A stretch of 64,000 bases of DNA from Tepidimonas thermarum (GCF_007556705.1 NZ_VJOL01000007.1:1-64000), one strand, 5' to 3'. Shown: positions 48,422-58,036, counted from the stretch's first letter. Notes: generated by a model from the sequence alone, not told the origin. Translations and numbers: made by a program.

Positions 48422-50446
48422 TTATACCGGCTCATCCTCGTTTTGCAAACGACGCCGCTCGTGCACCACGTCGCGGTAGCGCGCCAGCGCGGCGGGGTCG
48501 GTGGCGGCGCGGCCAATCAGGTCGGTTTCCAGTTGCTTGAGGGCTTCGATGCGCATGCGGCGCAGCAGTTCGCGCAGCTCGCGCCGCAGCTCCTCGTGGT
48601 CGGCCGACGCCACCTCGGGGGCGTTGGCGTCCACGCGCTCCAGCCCCAACCCGCTGTCGTGCAGCGCCAGCGCCAACGCTTCGAAGGGCTGGCCGCGCAG
48701 CGCCTCGCGCAGCGCGGCCCAGGGCTGCGCGCCGTGTTCCAGCCACTGTCCCTCGAGCCACGCAAACAGGGGGCCGTGCGGCGGCGGTTCGGCCGCCAGC
48801 AAAGCGTGGTCGTCGGCGGTCAGCCAATCCCAGGCCTGCGGCGTGGTCAGCACGATGCGCGCGATGCGGTCGGCGCGGCCCAGCAGCCCACGCGCCGCAC
48901 GCCGCGCCTGCAGGGTGGCGGCATCGGCGCGCGCGGGCCAGCGCCCGCGGGGTGGCGCGGCGGCAGGCACCTCCGCCGTGGCTGCGGTGGCGGCCCCCGG
49001 GGCGATCGCGTCGGCATGGGCCCGGTGCGTGGGTGGTGCCGTGGCCGCCGGCGCAGAGCGCGCCGAGCGCGCCGAACGCGCCGAAGGCGCCGCGGCGCGC
49101 CCGCTGCGGGCATCGGTGTGCCACAGCTGTTGCAGGTCGCGCACCTCCAGCGCCGCGAGCTCGGCCAGCTCGTGCAGCAACTGGCGTTTGAGCGCTCCGT
49201 CGGGCAGCGCCTGCCACAGCGGCTGGGCCTGGGCGGTGGCGCGCGCGCGGCCTTCGGCCGTGGCCAGGTCGCAGCCCTCGGCCGCCACCTCGAGCACGAA
49301 GCGGCTCAGCGGCGTGGCCTGCGCCAGCGCCGCGGCAAACGCCTCGGCACCGTGGGCGCGGATGTAGCTGTCGGGGTCGTGCTCCGGCGGCAACAACAAA
49401 AAGCGAAAGCGCCGCGTGTCGGTGGCCCAGGGCAGCGCGGCGGCCAAGGCCCGCTGCGCCGCGCGCCGGCCGGCGGCGTCGCCGTCGAAGGCAAACACCA
49501 CATCGTCGGTAAAGCGCAGCAGCTTGCGCACATGGTCGGGCGTGCAGGCGGTGCCCAGCGTCGCCACGGCATGGCCCAACCCCCATTGGGCCAGCGCCAC
49601 CACGTCCATGTAACCTTCCACCACCAGGGCGCAGCCAGCCTGGCGGATGGCGCTGCGCGCCTCGTACAGGCCATAGAGCTCCTCACCCTTGTGAAACAGC
49701 GCCGTCTCGGGCGAGTTGAGGTACTTGGGTTCGCCGCCGTCGATGACGCGCCCGCCAAAGCCGATCACCTCGCCCTTGACGTTGCGGATTGGAAACATGA
49801 TGCGGTCGCGAAAGCGGTCGTGGCGCCGCTGGCTGGCGGCACCGTCGGCGGTGTCCTCGTCGCTGGCCACCACCAGGCCGGCCTCCACCAGGCGCGCATC
49901 CTGGTAGTCCGGAAAAACGGTGGACAAAAAGCGCCAGCCCGGCGGTGCGTAGCCCAGGCCGAAGGTTTTGGCGATCTGGCCGGTCAGGCCGCGGCCTTTG
50001 AGGTAGTCGATGGCGCGCGGCGCCGCCTTGAGCTGGGCACGGTAAGCCTGCGCGGCGCGCGCCAGCACGTCGGTCAAGCTGGCCTGCTGCTGGCGTTGCG
50101 CGGCCTCGCGCGCCCGCTCGGCGGGGGAGCGCTCGTCTTCGGGCACCGTCAGGCCCAGCTGGGCCGCCAGATCGTGCACCGCCTCGCGAAAACCCGCGCC
50201 GGTGTGCGCCATCAAAAAATCGATCGCATTGCCGTGCGCGCCGCAGCCAAAGCAGTGGTAGAACTGCTTGGCCGGGCTGACGGTGAAGGAAGGCGACTTT
50301 TCGGCGTGAAACGGGCACAGACCCAGGTAGTTGGCCCCGCTTTTGCGCAACGCCACGTGGCGGCCGATGACTTCGACCAGATCGGCGCGCGCCAGCAACT
50401 CCTGCAAAAAGGCGGATGGGATGCTCACGCGCGCATTGTCGGGCAT
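48422..50446 (-). CDS. dnaG: DNA primase DnaG
   Basis: A 674-residue bacterial primase. The N-terminal zinc domain has 'LCPFHAEKSPSFTVSPAKQF' then 'HCFGCGAHGNAIDF' (CHC2 type). The TOPRIM part shows 'ALVVEGYMDVVALAQWG' and 'VVFAFDGDAAGRRAAQRA' with the catalytic acids. An Ala/Ser/Arg low-complexity linker (around residues 450-520) precedes the helicase-binding C-terminal domain. It synthesises primers at the replication fork. A nine-base tandem repeat encodes part of the linker. rpsU is not seen immediately upstream, where c-di-GMP genes lie instead. Confidence 0.96.
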   Translation of the reverse strand: MPDNARVSIPSAFLQELLARADLVEVIGRHVALRKSGANYLGLCPFHAEKSPSFTVSPAKQFYHCFGCGAHGNAIDFLMAHTGAGFREAVHDLAAQLGLTVPEDERSPAERAREAAQRQQQASLTDVLARAAQAYRAQLKAAPRAIDYLKGRGLTGQIAKTFGLGYAPPGWRFLSTVFPDYQDARLVEAGLVVASDEDTADGAASQRRHDRFRDRIMFPIRNVKGEVIGFGGRVIDGGEPKYLNSPETALFHKGEELYGLYEARSAIRQAGCALVVEGYMDVVALAQWGLGHAVATLGTACTPDHVRKLLRFTDDVVFAFDGDAAGRRAAQRALAAALPWATDTRRFRFLLLPPEHDPDSYIRAHGAEAFAAALAQATPLSRFVLEVAAEGCDLATAEGRARATAQAQPLWQALPDGALKRQLLHELAELAALEVRDLQQLWHTDARSGRAAAPSARSARSARSAPAATAPPTHRAHADAIAPGAATAATAEVPAAAPPRGRWPARADAATLQARRAARGLLGRADRIARIVLTTPQAWDWLTADDHALLAAEPPPHGPLFAWLEGQWLEHGAQPWAALREALRGQPFEALALALHDSGLGLERVDANAPEVASADHEELRRELRELLRRMRIEALKQLETDLIGRAATDPAALARYRDVVHERRRLQNEDEPV
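49061..49087 (-). repeat. nine-base tandem repeat in the dnaG linker
   Basis: Three near-identical units (CGCCGAGCG, CGCCGAACG, CGCCGAAGG on the plus strand) encode Ser-Ala-Arg repeats in the flexible linker. Being in multiples of three, it does not disturb the frame. Confidence 0.7.
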
Positions 50447-50494
50447 CGCGCGCGCTTTGGCAGCGTCCGCCCCCGGGCACGCGCCGGGGTGGCC

Positions 50495-53287
50495 TTACGC
50501 CGGTGCCGCGGGCTGCGCGCGCAGCTGGGTTTCGAATTGCTCGATCGGCATCGGCCGCCCAAAGCGGTAGCCCTGCAGCAGGTGGCAGCCGTGCGCGAGC
50601 AGGTAATCTTCTTGCTGCGCGGTCTCCACCCCCTCGGCCAGCACCTGCATGCGCAGCTTGCGGCCCAGGGCGATGATGGTGGTGACGATGGCCTCGTCTT
50701 GGCGGTTGGGCTGTTGCAGCCGGGCCACGAAGCGCTGGTCGATCTTGATGACGTCAAAGGGCAGCTCGGCCAGGTAGGCCAGCGACGAGTAGCCGGTGCC
50801 AAAGTCATCCAGCGCCAGCGACACGCCCAGGGCATCGAGCGTGCGCAGGGTGTCCCGGGCCGCGTCCAGGTCGTGCAAAAACACCGATTCGGTGATTTCC
50901 AGTTCCAGCAACCGGGGATCGACGCCGTGCTGGGCCAGCAACTGCTGAATGCGCGTGCCAAACCCCGGGTCACGGAACTGGGCCGGGCTGACGTTGATCG
51001 CCAGCCGGCGGCCGGCCAAGGCCGGGTCGCGCTGCCAGCCCGCCAGCAGGGCCAGCGCCTGCGACAGCACCCAGTCGCCCAGCGGCACGATGAGGCCGGT
51101 TTCCTCCGCCAGCGGGATGAACTGGCCGGGCGGCACCAGCGTGCCGTCCGGGCGCAGCCAGCGCACCAGCGCCTCGGCCCCCACCGTGTTGCCACGCCCA
51201 TCGATTTGCGGCTGCAGGTACAGGCGCAGCTCGCCGCTCTCGATGGCCTGGGCAAGCTCGCGCTGCAGCCGGTGGCGGGCATGGATGGAGGCTTCCATCT
51301 CGGGGTCGAAGAACGCCACGCCGTCGCGCCCGGCCTGCTTGACGCTGTACATGGCCAGGTCGGCGGCTTTGAGCAATTCGGTGGCGTCGGCCGGGCTGCT
51401 GTCGTCGCCGTAGAGCGCGATGCCGATGCTGGGCGTCAGCGCCATCGACTGGGTTTTGTACGTCATGGGCTGGCGCAGGGCGTCGGCGATTTTGTCGGCC
51501 ACCGTGCGCGCGGCCAGGGCGGCGTCATCGCGCCGCGCATGGGTGGCGGGTAGCAGCACCAAAAATTCGTCGCCGCCCAGCCGGCCCGGCGTGTCCTGCT
51601 CGCGCAGCGTGGCGCGCAGCCGCTCGCCCACGGTGCGCAGCACCGCGTCGCCAGCGTCGTGTCCGTGCGTGTCGTTGATGGCCTTGAAGTGGTCGAGGTC
51701 GATGAACAACACGGCGCCCCAGCGCGCGTCGCGGCGCGCCAAGCGCAGCGCCTGCTGCAGGCGATCGAGCATCAGGCGGCGGTTGGCCAGGCCGGTGAGC
51801 GGGTCGAAGAAGGCCAGGCTCTCGATTTGCGCCTCGGCCTCCTTGCGCCAGGTCATGTCGGTGAAGATCGCCACGTAGTGGCGCACCTTGCCCACGGCAT
51901 CCGTGACCGCGCTGATGGCCAGCCATTCGGCATACAGCTTCCCGTCCTTGCGCCGGTTCCAGATTTCGCCCTCCCAGCGGCCGTCGCGCAGGAGCTGGTC
52001 CCACATGGCGCGGTAGAACTCGCGATCGTGACGGCCGGAATGCAGCAGTTGCCCCGGGGTGCGCCCCACGGCCTCGTCCGCGGTGTAGCCCGTGATGGCC
52101 TGGAAGGCGCGGTTGACGCGCACGATGCGTCCGGCCGCGTCGGTGATGACGACGCCTAGGCCGCTGTCGAAGGTCTTGGCCAGGATTTCCAGCTCGTCGA
52201 GCAGGGCGGATTTGTCGCGCAGCGTTTGGCGCAAGCGCCGGCGTTGGCTGGCCAACAGCAGCACCAGCCCCAGCAGGGCGGCCGCGCCCGCGCTGGCCAG
52301 GGTAAGGGGACGGGCGTTGCGCTGCACCGTTTCCTGCCAGGTGAGCTGCGGCACGCCAAACGGGGGCGCGCGCAAGGTGCGCAGCAGTTGCTCCACGGCG
52401 GTGTAGTTGGCTGGGGGGGCGAAGCCCGCCAACACGTGGCTGTGCAATTCGGGGGCGTCGCGCGTGTTGAGCAGGGCCAAGACGAGCCACCGTCCGGTGT
52501 CTTCGTCCAGGTGCGGCAGCGTGGCCACCGGCCATTCGGGGTAGAGGGGGGTGCTCACCGCCACCGGGTAACCCGGCAAATCCTGCCGCTGCAACACACG
52601 CACATGCCCGGGCGGGATGCGGCCTTCGGCCTGCATCGACTCCAGCACGCCGTCGCGCACGAACGCCGCGTCCACCCGCCCGTCGAGCAGGGCCTGCACC
52701 ACCGCATCGTGGGGCATGCCCAGCGCAACCCAGGCGATGCGGCGCAGGTCCACGCCGCGGCGGTGCAGCTCGTAGCGCTGGAGGTTGTAGCCGCCGAGCG
52801 ATTCCATGTGCACGATGCCGATGCGCTGGCCGGCCAAGTCCTCCCAGCGCTGCAGCGGGCTGTCGGCGCGCACGAGGACGGTGCCGCCGAAGGCGCGCGT
52901 CTCGATGCCATGGCGGCGGCGCACCAGGGTGGCCAGCGGCGGGCTCAGGCCGTCGGTGGCCTGCAGCATGACGTAGTGCGCGGGGTTGGTGATCACGGCA
53001 TCCACGGCGCGCGTGCGCACCGCTGCGTCGAGCGCGTCGTAGGGCGGCAGCAGCAGTGGCTCGATCGGGTGCTGCGCGCCCAGCCGTTGCTGCAGGGCTT
53101 GCAGCACGGGTTGCCAGTCGCGCTGCTCGATCTCGAGCGGGCGGTAGGCCAGGATGCCCAGGCGCAGCGTTGCGTGCTCGGCCCAAGCGGCGCCCCATCC
53201 CGCCACCAGCCACACCACCAGCCAGCCCCGCCACCAGCGGGCCCAGCCACTGCGGGCACCCGGGCGTGTGGGTCGGGCCGCGCTCAT
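50495..53287 (-). CDS. PhnD-PAS-GGDEF-EAL membrane c-di-GMP protein
   Basis: A 930-residue multidomain protein. After a signal-anchor near residue 20-40, residues about 40-300 form a PhnD-type periplasmic binding domain ('LGILAYRPLEIEQRDWQPVL', 'DAVITNPAHYVMLQ', 'IGIVHMESLGGYNL'). A membrane helix is near residue 330. A PAS domain ('ITGYTADEAVGRTPG') precedes a GGDEF domain with intact 'GRLGGDEF' and an RxxD inhibitory site ('REQD') upstream, then an EAL domain with 'EALVRW' and 'DDFGTGYSSLAYL'. Both synthase and phosphodiesterase motifs look intact, so activity could go either way. The periplasmic domain would sense a phosphonate- or amine-like ligand. It overlaps the preceding gene by four bases. 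Confidence 0.88.
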   Translation of the reverse strand: MSAARPTRPGARSGWARWWRGWLVVWLVAGWGAAWAEHATLRLGILAYRPLEIEQRDWQPVLQALQQRLGAQHPIEPLLLPPYDALDAAVRTRAVDAVITNPAHYVMLQATDGLSPPLATLVRRRHGIETRAFGGTVLVRADSPLQRWEDLAGQRIGIVHMESLGGYNLQRYELHRRGVDLRRIAWVALGMPHDAVVQALLDGRVDAAFVRDGVLESMQAEGRIPPGHVRVLQRQDLPGYPVAVSTPLYPEWPVATLPHLDEDTGRWLVLALLNTRDAPELHSHVLAGFAPPANYTAVEQLLRTLRAPPFGVPQLTWQETVQRNARPLTLASAGAAALLGLVLLLASQRRRLRQTLRDKSALLDELEILAKTFDSGLGVVITDAAGRIVRVNRAFQAITGYTADEAVGRTPGQLLHSGRHDREFYRAMWDQLLRDGRWEGEIWNRRKDGKLYAEWLAISAVTDAVGKVRHYVAIFTDMTWRKEAEAQIESLAFFDPLTGLANRRLMLDRLQQALRLARRDARWGAVLFIDLDHFKAINDTHGHDAGDAVLRTVGERLRATLREQDTPGRLGGDEFLVLLPATHARRDDAALAARTVADKIADALRQPMTYKTQSMALTPSIGIALYGDDSSPADATELLKAADLAMYSVKQAGRDGVAFFDPEMEASIHARHRLQRELAQAIESGELRLYLQPQIDGRGNTVGAEALVRWLRPDGTLVPPGQFIPLAEETGLIVPLGDWVLSQALALLAGWQRDPALAGRRLAINVSPAQFRDPGFGTRIQQLLAQHGVDPRLLELEITESVFLHDLDAARDTLRTLDALGVSLALDDFGTGYSSLAYLAELPFDVIKIDQRFVARLQQPNRQDEAIVTTIIALGRKLRMQVLAEGVETAQQEDYLLAHGCHLLQGYRFGRPMPIEQFETQLRAQPAAPA

Positions 53288-54270
53288 TGGGGCTCCTCCA
53301 CGGGCAAGGCCAGCGCCGACACCAGGTCGTCGGGCACGTCGGCCTGCGGCACCATCCCTTGGTGGTGCATGAACCGGGCCAGGGCGCGCGCGGCGTGCAG
53401 CAGGGGTGGCGGATCGCCCAGCAACCAGCGGCGGTTGTCGGCCCAGTTGGCCAGGCGCAAGCCGTTGAAGACGTGCAAGGTGTGCGCAGGCGGCAGGTCC
53501 AGCCACGGCGCCAGTCGGTAAACCGCGTCGCCGGGCAGGCTCAGCAGATGGTGCCGTCCGGCCAGCACCTGCCGCACCAGGGTGCGCAGGGGGCCACGGC
53601 GCTCGCGCAGGGCGCGCGCGTGCACGGCCAGCACGTCCGCAATGGGCCGCTCCGCAGGCAGCTCACGGCTGTCGAAAACCCGCTGCGCGCCTTGGGCGAT
53701 CAGCCGCGATGCCAATGGCTCAAAGGTCACCAGCAGGTCCACCGCACCGGCACGCCAGGCGCGCTCGTGCTGGTCGAAGGGCACATGGACCTGCTGCACG
53801 GCATCCAGTGTCAGACCTGCGCGCTCCAGCCAGCTGACCAGCATCAGCTCGCCGACGGCACCGTTTTCGTGGCCCACGCGGGCCCCCGGCCAGCGCGCCG
53901 GTGCGTCAAACCCGGGGCGTGCCAGCACCACGTCCGCCCCGTGCGAGAGGTCGAACAGCCCGACGATGCGCAGCGGCACGCCGTTGGCGTTGGCGCTGAG
54001 CACCTCGTCGAGCGTGAGGCCGGCGGCTTGGGCTTGGCCGTCGCGCAACGCCTGCAGCGAGGCGCTGGCCGAACCCGTGGGCAGGGCACGCAGCGGCTCA
54101 CCCTCCCACCATCCCAGGCTGTCGGCCAGCCGCAGCGCCGCGTAGCCCGGCCACGGGTGGTAGGCCACGGTCAGCGGCGCATCGGGCGCGCAGCCCGCCA
54201 GCCAGGGGGCGGCGAAGGTGGCCGCGGCCGTCGCGCCGCAGCGCAGAAGGCGCCGCCGATCCGCTCTCAT
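53284..54270 (-). CDS. ABC-type substrate-binding lipoprotein (nitrate/sulfonate/taurine type)
   Basis: A 328-residue protein with a lipoprotein signal: twin Arg-Arg, hydrophobic stretch and lipobox 'APWLAGC' with the modified Cys at about 27. It is followed by 'LTVAYHPWPGYAALRLADSL' and 'GSASASLQALRDGQAQAAGL', the fold of NMT1/SsuA-type binding proteins. No permease or ATPase gene is nearby. It is encoded between two c-di-GMP enzyme genes and overlaps both by four bases. It probably serves as a sensory partner of the PhnD-GGDEF-EAL protein rather than in transport, an inference from the operon. Confidence 0.84.
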   Translation of the reverse strand: MRADRRRLLRCGATAAATFAAPWLAGCAPDAPLTVAYHPWPGYAALRLADSLGWWEGEPLRALPTGSASASLQALRDGQAQAAGLTLDEVLSANANGVPLRIVGLFDLSHGADVVLARPGFDAPARWPGARVGHENGAVGELMLVSWLERAGLTLDAVQQVHVPFDQHERAWRAGAVDLLVTFEPLASRLIAQGAQRVFDSRELPAERPIADVLAVHARALRERRGPLRTLVRQVLAGRHHLLSLPGDAVYRLAPWLDLPPAHTLHVFNGLRLANWADNRRWLLGDPPPLLHAARALARFMHHQGMVPQADVPDDLVSALALPVEEPQ

Positions 54271-55889
54271 CCCGCCATCACCCGGTTTTTGCCAGCGCGC
54301 TTGGCGCGGTACATGGCCGCGTCGGCGCGGGCGATGGCCGCGTCCACCGGCTCGTCGTGTTGCAGCTCGGTCACGCCGGCGCTGAAGGTGATCAGCACCT
54401 TTTGTTCGCCCTGCAAAAACAGGTGGGCGCTGAGGTCGCGCTGCAGGCGCTGCACCACGCCGCACGCCTCCTCGGGCGTGGTGTCGGGCAGCACGATGAT
54501 GAATTCCTCGCCGCCGTAGCGGCCGATGGTGTCCTGCGGGCGCAGGCTGCGGCGCGCGACATCGGCCAGGTGCTTGAGCGCCGCGTCGCCGGCCAAGTGG
54601 CCCAGCGTGTCGTTGAGGCGCTTGAAGTCGTCCACGTCCAGCAGCGCGATGCACACGCGCGTGCCGGTGCGCTCGGCGCGGCGGGTTTCGCGGTCGATGG
54701 CGCTGGCCAAGCCTTTGCGGTTGAGCACGCCGGTGAGCAGGTCGTGGGTCACCAGCTCGGCCATTTGGTCGAGCTCGGCGCGCAGGCGCTCGACCTCGGC
54801 TTCGGCGCGGTTGGCGCGGTCGCGCAGATCGGTCAGCTCGTCGGCAACGCGCTGGGTGTCGGCGGCAAAGGCGCGCGCGGTTTGGATCGCCTCTTGCACC
54901 ACGGGGGCCATGTCGGCCAGGCTTTCGGCGCGCTCCAGGGCCTGCGCGCAGGCCTCGAATTCGGCGTGGTACTGGCCGATGCTGGCGGCGGTCTGGGCCA
55001 AGCGCTCCAGAAAGGTGGCCAGCGTCTGGCGCATGAGCTCCTGCGCGCGCACGGTTTGCTCGCGCGCCTCGGCCTGCTTGACGATGACGTCCTTGACGCG
55101 CGCTTGCAGGTCTTCCAGCCGGCGTTGCGACAGCGGCGGCTGCGCGGCTTGCACGAGGGCCTGCATCTGCTGGCGCAGCCAGGGGTTGTCCGGGCTGATG
55201 GCGTCGATGTGCTCAAAAACCTGGCGCAGCAGGCCCAGCAGCGCCTCGCGCACGCCGGTTTGCTCTTCCACGCCAAACGACAAGCGGTAGGCGTAGTCCG
55301 CCAACATGCGCCGCAGCGTCGGCGGGTGGTGCTCGGGCAGGCGCAGGTAGCGCACCAGCTCCTCGCCCATGTCGTGCAGGCGGCGGTCGTCGGCGGCCAC
55401 CAGCGGCTGCGCAATGTCGATGATGCGCGCGGTTTGCTCGGCGATTTCCGGCGCGATGGGTGGCGCGTGCGCCGCATCGGGTGCGAACGCCGACGGCGCG
55501 AAGTCCGAGGGCCCGAAGCCGCTGGCGGCGGGGCCATCGGTGACGGGGCTGGCCGCCGGTGGGGTGGCGGGCGCAGCGGCGGCGGTCGGGGTGCTGGCAG
55601 GGGCGGGCGCCGCCGCCAGGTGCTGGGTGAGCACCTTTTCCAGGTCGTCCCAGGTGTGGCGGCTCACCGCCTTGTTGAACAGTGCCTTGAAGCGCACCTG
55701 CGCGGGCGTGCGCTCGGGCAGGGCCTGGGCGATCTGACGCAGCTGCGCCAGCGGGAACGGCTGCAACGGCCGGGTGCCCGCGACCTCGTGGTAGGCGGCC
55801 TGAAAATTGTCCGGCGTGGGCGGCAGCCGCCGTGCCGCGAGCAGGCGGACGGCTTCCCGGGCGATCTCTTTGGGGGTGGTGGCGCTCAT
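54267..55889 (-). CDS. diguanylate cyclase (GGEEF)
   Basis: A 540-residue protein. The N-terminal 370 residues are mostly helical with an Ala/Pro-rich linker at about 95-145, no membrane helix, and a coiled coil ('RANRAEAEVERLRAELDQMA') before the catalytic domain. The GGDEF domain has 'GRYGGEEF' with an intact RxxD inhibitory site ('RPQD') placed four residues before it, so it should make c-di-GMP under product control. The first gene of the three-gene overlapping operon, its end overlaps the lipoprotein gene by four bases. The N-terminus resembles cytosolic regulatory domains of unknown ligand. Confidence 0.88.
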   Translation of the reverse strand: MSATTPKEIAREAVRLLAARRLPPTPDNFQAAYHEVAGTRPLQPFPLAQLRQIAQALPERTPAQVRFKALFNKAVSRHTWDDLEKVLTQHLAAAPAPASTPTAAAAPATPPAASPVTDGPAASGFGPSDFAPSAFAPDAAHAPPIAPEIAEQTARIIDIAQPLVAADDRRLHDMGEELVRYLRLPEHHPPTLRRMLADYAYRLSFGVEEQTGVREALLGLLRQVFEHIDAISPDNPWLRQQMQALVQAAQPPLSQRRLEDLQARVKDVIVKQAEAREQTVRAQELMRQTLATFLERLAQTAASIGQYHAEFEACAQALERAESLADMAPVVQEAIQTARAFAADTQRVADELTDLRDRANRAEAEVERLRAELDQMAELVTHDLLTGVLNRKGLASAIDRETRRAERTGTRVCIALLDVDDFKRLNDTLGHLAGDAALKHLADVARRSLRPQDTIGRYGGEEFIIVLPDTTPEEACGVVQRLQRDLSAHLFLQGEQKVLITFSAGVTELQHDEPVDAAIARADAAMYRAKRAGKNRVMAG

Positions 55890-55959
55890 ACCGGCGGGGT
55901 TGGCATGCTGCGGGAAGGCAAGGCAGATGCGGCGAGTATAGGGCGCCGGCCCGCCGCCT

Positions 55960-56718
55960 TCAGCGTGGCTGCATGCGGATGGCGCCGTCGAGGCGGATCA
56001 CCTCGCCGTTGAGCATGTCGTTTTCGATGATGTGCTTGACCAGCTTGGCGTAATCCTCGGGGCGACCCAGGCGCGAGGGGAAGGGCACCATGGCGGCCAG
56101 GGCGTCTTGCACCTCCTGCGGCATGCCAAACAACATGGGTGTGCCAAAAATGCCGGGGGCAATGGTCATGTTGCGGATGCCCAGCTTGGCCAAATCACGC
56201 GCGATGGGCAGCGTCATGCCGACCACCCCGCCTTTGGAGGCGCTGTAGGCAGCCTGGCCGATTTGGCCCTCGAACGCGGCGACCGACGCGGTGGAGACGA
56301 TCACGCCGCGCTCGCCGGTGGGTTCGGGCTCGTTGGCGCTCATGGCCTGCGCGGCCAGGCGGATCATGTTGAACGTGCCCACCAGGTTGACCTGGATGAC
56401 CTTGTTGAACAGCGCCAGGCTGTGCGGGCCGTTTTTGCCCACGGTTTTTTCGGCCGGGGCGATGCCGGCGCAGTTGACCAACCCCGCGAGCTTGCCCAGC
56501 GCGACCGCCTGGTCGATGGCCGCCTGGGCGTCGGCTTCCTGGCTGACGTCGCAGCGCACATAGACGCCGCCGATGTCGCGCGCCACGGCCTGGCCGCGCT
56601 CGTCTTGCACGTCGGCGATGACCACGCGGCCGCCGTGCGCCGCCAGCATGCGCGCCGTCCCTTCGCCCAGGCCCGAAGCGCCGCCCGTGACCACGTACAC
56701 CTTGCCTGCGATTTCCAT
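55960..56718 (-). CDS. SDR 3-hydroxyacyl-CoA dehydrogenase (HSD10-like)
   Basis: A 252-residue SDR with '[20 protein letters not shown]' (NAD site), 'CDVSQE', '[14 protein letters not shown]', the catalytic Ser in '[11 protein letters not shown]' and '[13 protein letters not shown]' (Tyr-Lys). It is closest to human-type HSD10/2-methyl-3-hydroxybutyryl-CoA dehydrogenases. It would oxidise 3-hydroxyacyl-CoAs in branched-chain amino acid or fatty acid breakdown. A dyad upstream (56735-56756) resembles LiuR sites, supporting the branched-chain role. It closely resembles the SDR at 19647-20432. Confidence 0.9.
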   Translation of the reverse strand: MEIAGKVYVVTGGASGLGEGTARMLAAHGGRVVIADVQDERGQAVARDIGGVYVRCDVSQEADAQAAIDQAVALGKLAGLVNCAGIAPAEKTVGKNGPHSLALFNKVIQVNLVGTFNMIRLAAQAMSANEPEPTGERGVIVSTASVAAFEGQIGQAAYSASKGGVVGMTLPIARDLAKLGIRNMTIAPGIFGTPMLFGMPQEVQDALAAMVPFPSRLGRPEDYAKLVKHIIENDMLNGEVIRLDGAIRMQPR

Positions 56719-56734
56719 GCCCAGTCTCCTGTGT

Positions 56735-56756
56735 TTGACGTTGACGTAAACGTCAA
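56735..56756. promoter_or_regulatory. LiuR-like inverted repeat upstream of the SDR gene
   Basis: Perfect arms TTGACGTT and AACGTCAA are six bases apart, 17 bases before the SDR start. The pattern and the gene it precedes fit the MerR-family LiuR regulator of branched-chain amino acid catabolism; the protein itself is not in the window. Confidence 0.55.
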
Positions 56757-56765
56757 TCATAGGCC

Positions 56766-56793
56766 AAAAAAGCGCCCGCCAGGGTGGCGGGCG
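56766..56793 (-). terminator. terminator of the iron-binding protein gene
   Basis: A perfect nine-base stem (56773-56781 with 56785-56793, three-base loop) followed on the minus strand by six Ts. It lies after the gene at 56864-57946. Confidence 0.85.
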
Positions 56794-56863
56794 ACAAGCA
56801 CCGTGCGGTGCACACTACCAGGAGAGGGGGGCGCCGCAGCGGCGGCGCGTGGACATCACGTCG

Positions 56864-57946
56864 TCACTTGTAGCCGGCGCGGTCCAGCATCTGCTGCACC
56901 TTGGTCAGGTTTTTGGCCACGACCGTCAGCGGGATGGTTTCGGCCTTGAACCGGTCGCCGCCGATGGCTTTGAGCGCCGGGTTGTCGAGCACCACGCCGC
57001 GCGCGGCCGGAAATTCGTTGTTGCCATTGGCGAAGTACGCCTGCGCCTCGGGGCTGGCCAGGTACTCGAGGAACCGCACCGCCGCCTCCGGGTTCTTGGT
57101 GTGGCGCGCGACCGCCGCCCCCGCGATGTTGACGTGCGTGCCGGTGGTGGCCTGGTTGGGGAAAACCACGCGCACGCGCTCCATGACCTTGCGGTCCTCT
57201 GGTTGGTCGGACTTGACCAACCGCGCCAGGTAGTAGCTGTTGCTCAGCGCGACGCCACACTCACCGCTGGCCACGGCGCGGATTTGGTCGGTATCCCCGC
57301 CCTTGGGGGCGCGGGCCATGTTGGCCACCAGCCCGTTGAGCCACTGTTGGCCCTTCTCGTCGCCCAGGCGCTCGATCACCGTGGCAAAGAGCGACAGGTT
57401 GTACGGGTGCGAGCCGCTGCGCGTGCACAGCAAGCCCTTGAGCTTGGGGTCGGCGAGCTGCTCGTAGGTGGCCACATCCTCGGCCTTGACGCGCAGCGGG
57501 TCATAGACGATGACGCGTGCGCGGGTGGAAAAGCCGGTCCAGGTCACGCCCTCCGGGGTGCGGGCGGCGCGCAGCTCGGGCGGGATGGCGGCGTCGAGCT
57601 TGGCCGACTGCACGGGGCGAAACAGCCCCTGTGCGTCGGCTGCGGCCATGCGCGCGGCATCCACCAGCAGCACCACGTCGGCGGGGGATGCCGGCCCTTC
57701 GGCGCGCAAACGCGCGACAATGCCGGCGTCGTCGCTGTCCACCCGGCGAATGGTGATGCCCGTGGCCTTGGTGAAGCCCTCATAGAGGGCCTCGTCGCCC
57801 GGGTAGTGGCGCGCGGAATAGACGTGCAAGACGTTGTTCTGGGCCGCCGCCGTTTGCGGCACCAGGCCCCACGGCACGGCCAGGGACAACAACGCGAATG
57901 CCCCACGGGTGAGGCGGCGGCGCAACGTGGACATCGGGGTAACCAT
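56864..57946 (-). CDS. Fe(III) ABC transporter substrate-binding protein
   Basis: A 360-residue periplasmic protein with a Sec signal (cleavage near 'AAA-QN', about residue 35). 'LHVYSARHYPGDEALYEGFT' is the iron-binding start, and later 'SGECGVALSNSYYLARL' and 'FPNQATTGTHVNIAG' carry conserved iron-contacting Tyr pair. It fits the FbpA/FutA type that binds ferric iron. The ATG at 57946 has GGAG eight bases before it; one at 57934 is possible. Permease and ATPase genes are not adjacent. A Fur-like box lies 90 bases upstream, so iron repression is likely. Confidence 0.88.
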   Translation of the reverse strand: MVTPMSTLRRRLTRGAFALLSLAVPWGLVPQTAAAQNNVLHVYSARHYPGDEALYEGFTKATGITIRRVDSDDAGIVARLRAEGPASPADVVLLVDAARMAAADAQGLFRPVQSAKLDAAIPPELRAARTPEGVTWTGFSTRARVIVYDPLRVKAEDVATYEQLADPKLKGLLCTRSGSHPYNLSLFATVIERLGDEKGQQWLNGLVANMARAPKGGDTDQIRAVASGECGVALSNSYYLARLVKSDQPEDRKVMERVRVVFPNQATTGTHVNIAGAAVARHTKNPEAAVRFLEYLASPEAQAYFANGNNEFPAARGVVLDNPALKAIGGDRFKAETIPLTVVAKNLTKVQQMLDRAGYK

Positions 57947-58036
57947 CGACAAGACTCCTAGCATCCAAGTGGAAGGGGGTGCCACCCCCGGCGAACGAAC
58001 CGAACAGCATTCGTTGGCAGCGATAATACCACAAAC

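Noticed and set aside
48392-51553. 1053-codon open frame on the plus strand across dnaG
   Set aside because: Antisense to dnaG and the GGDEF-EAL gene; no recognisable domain.
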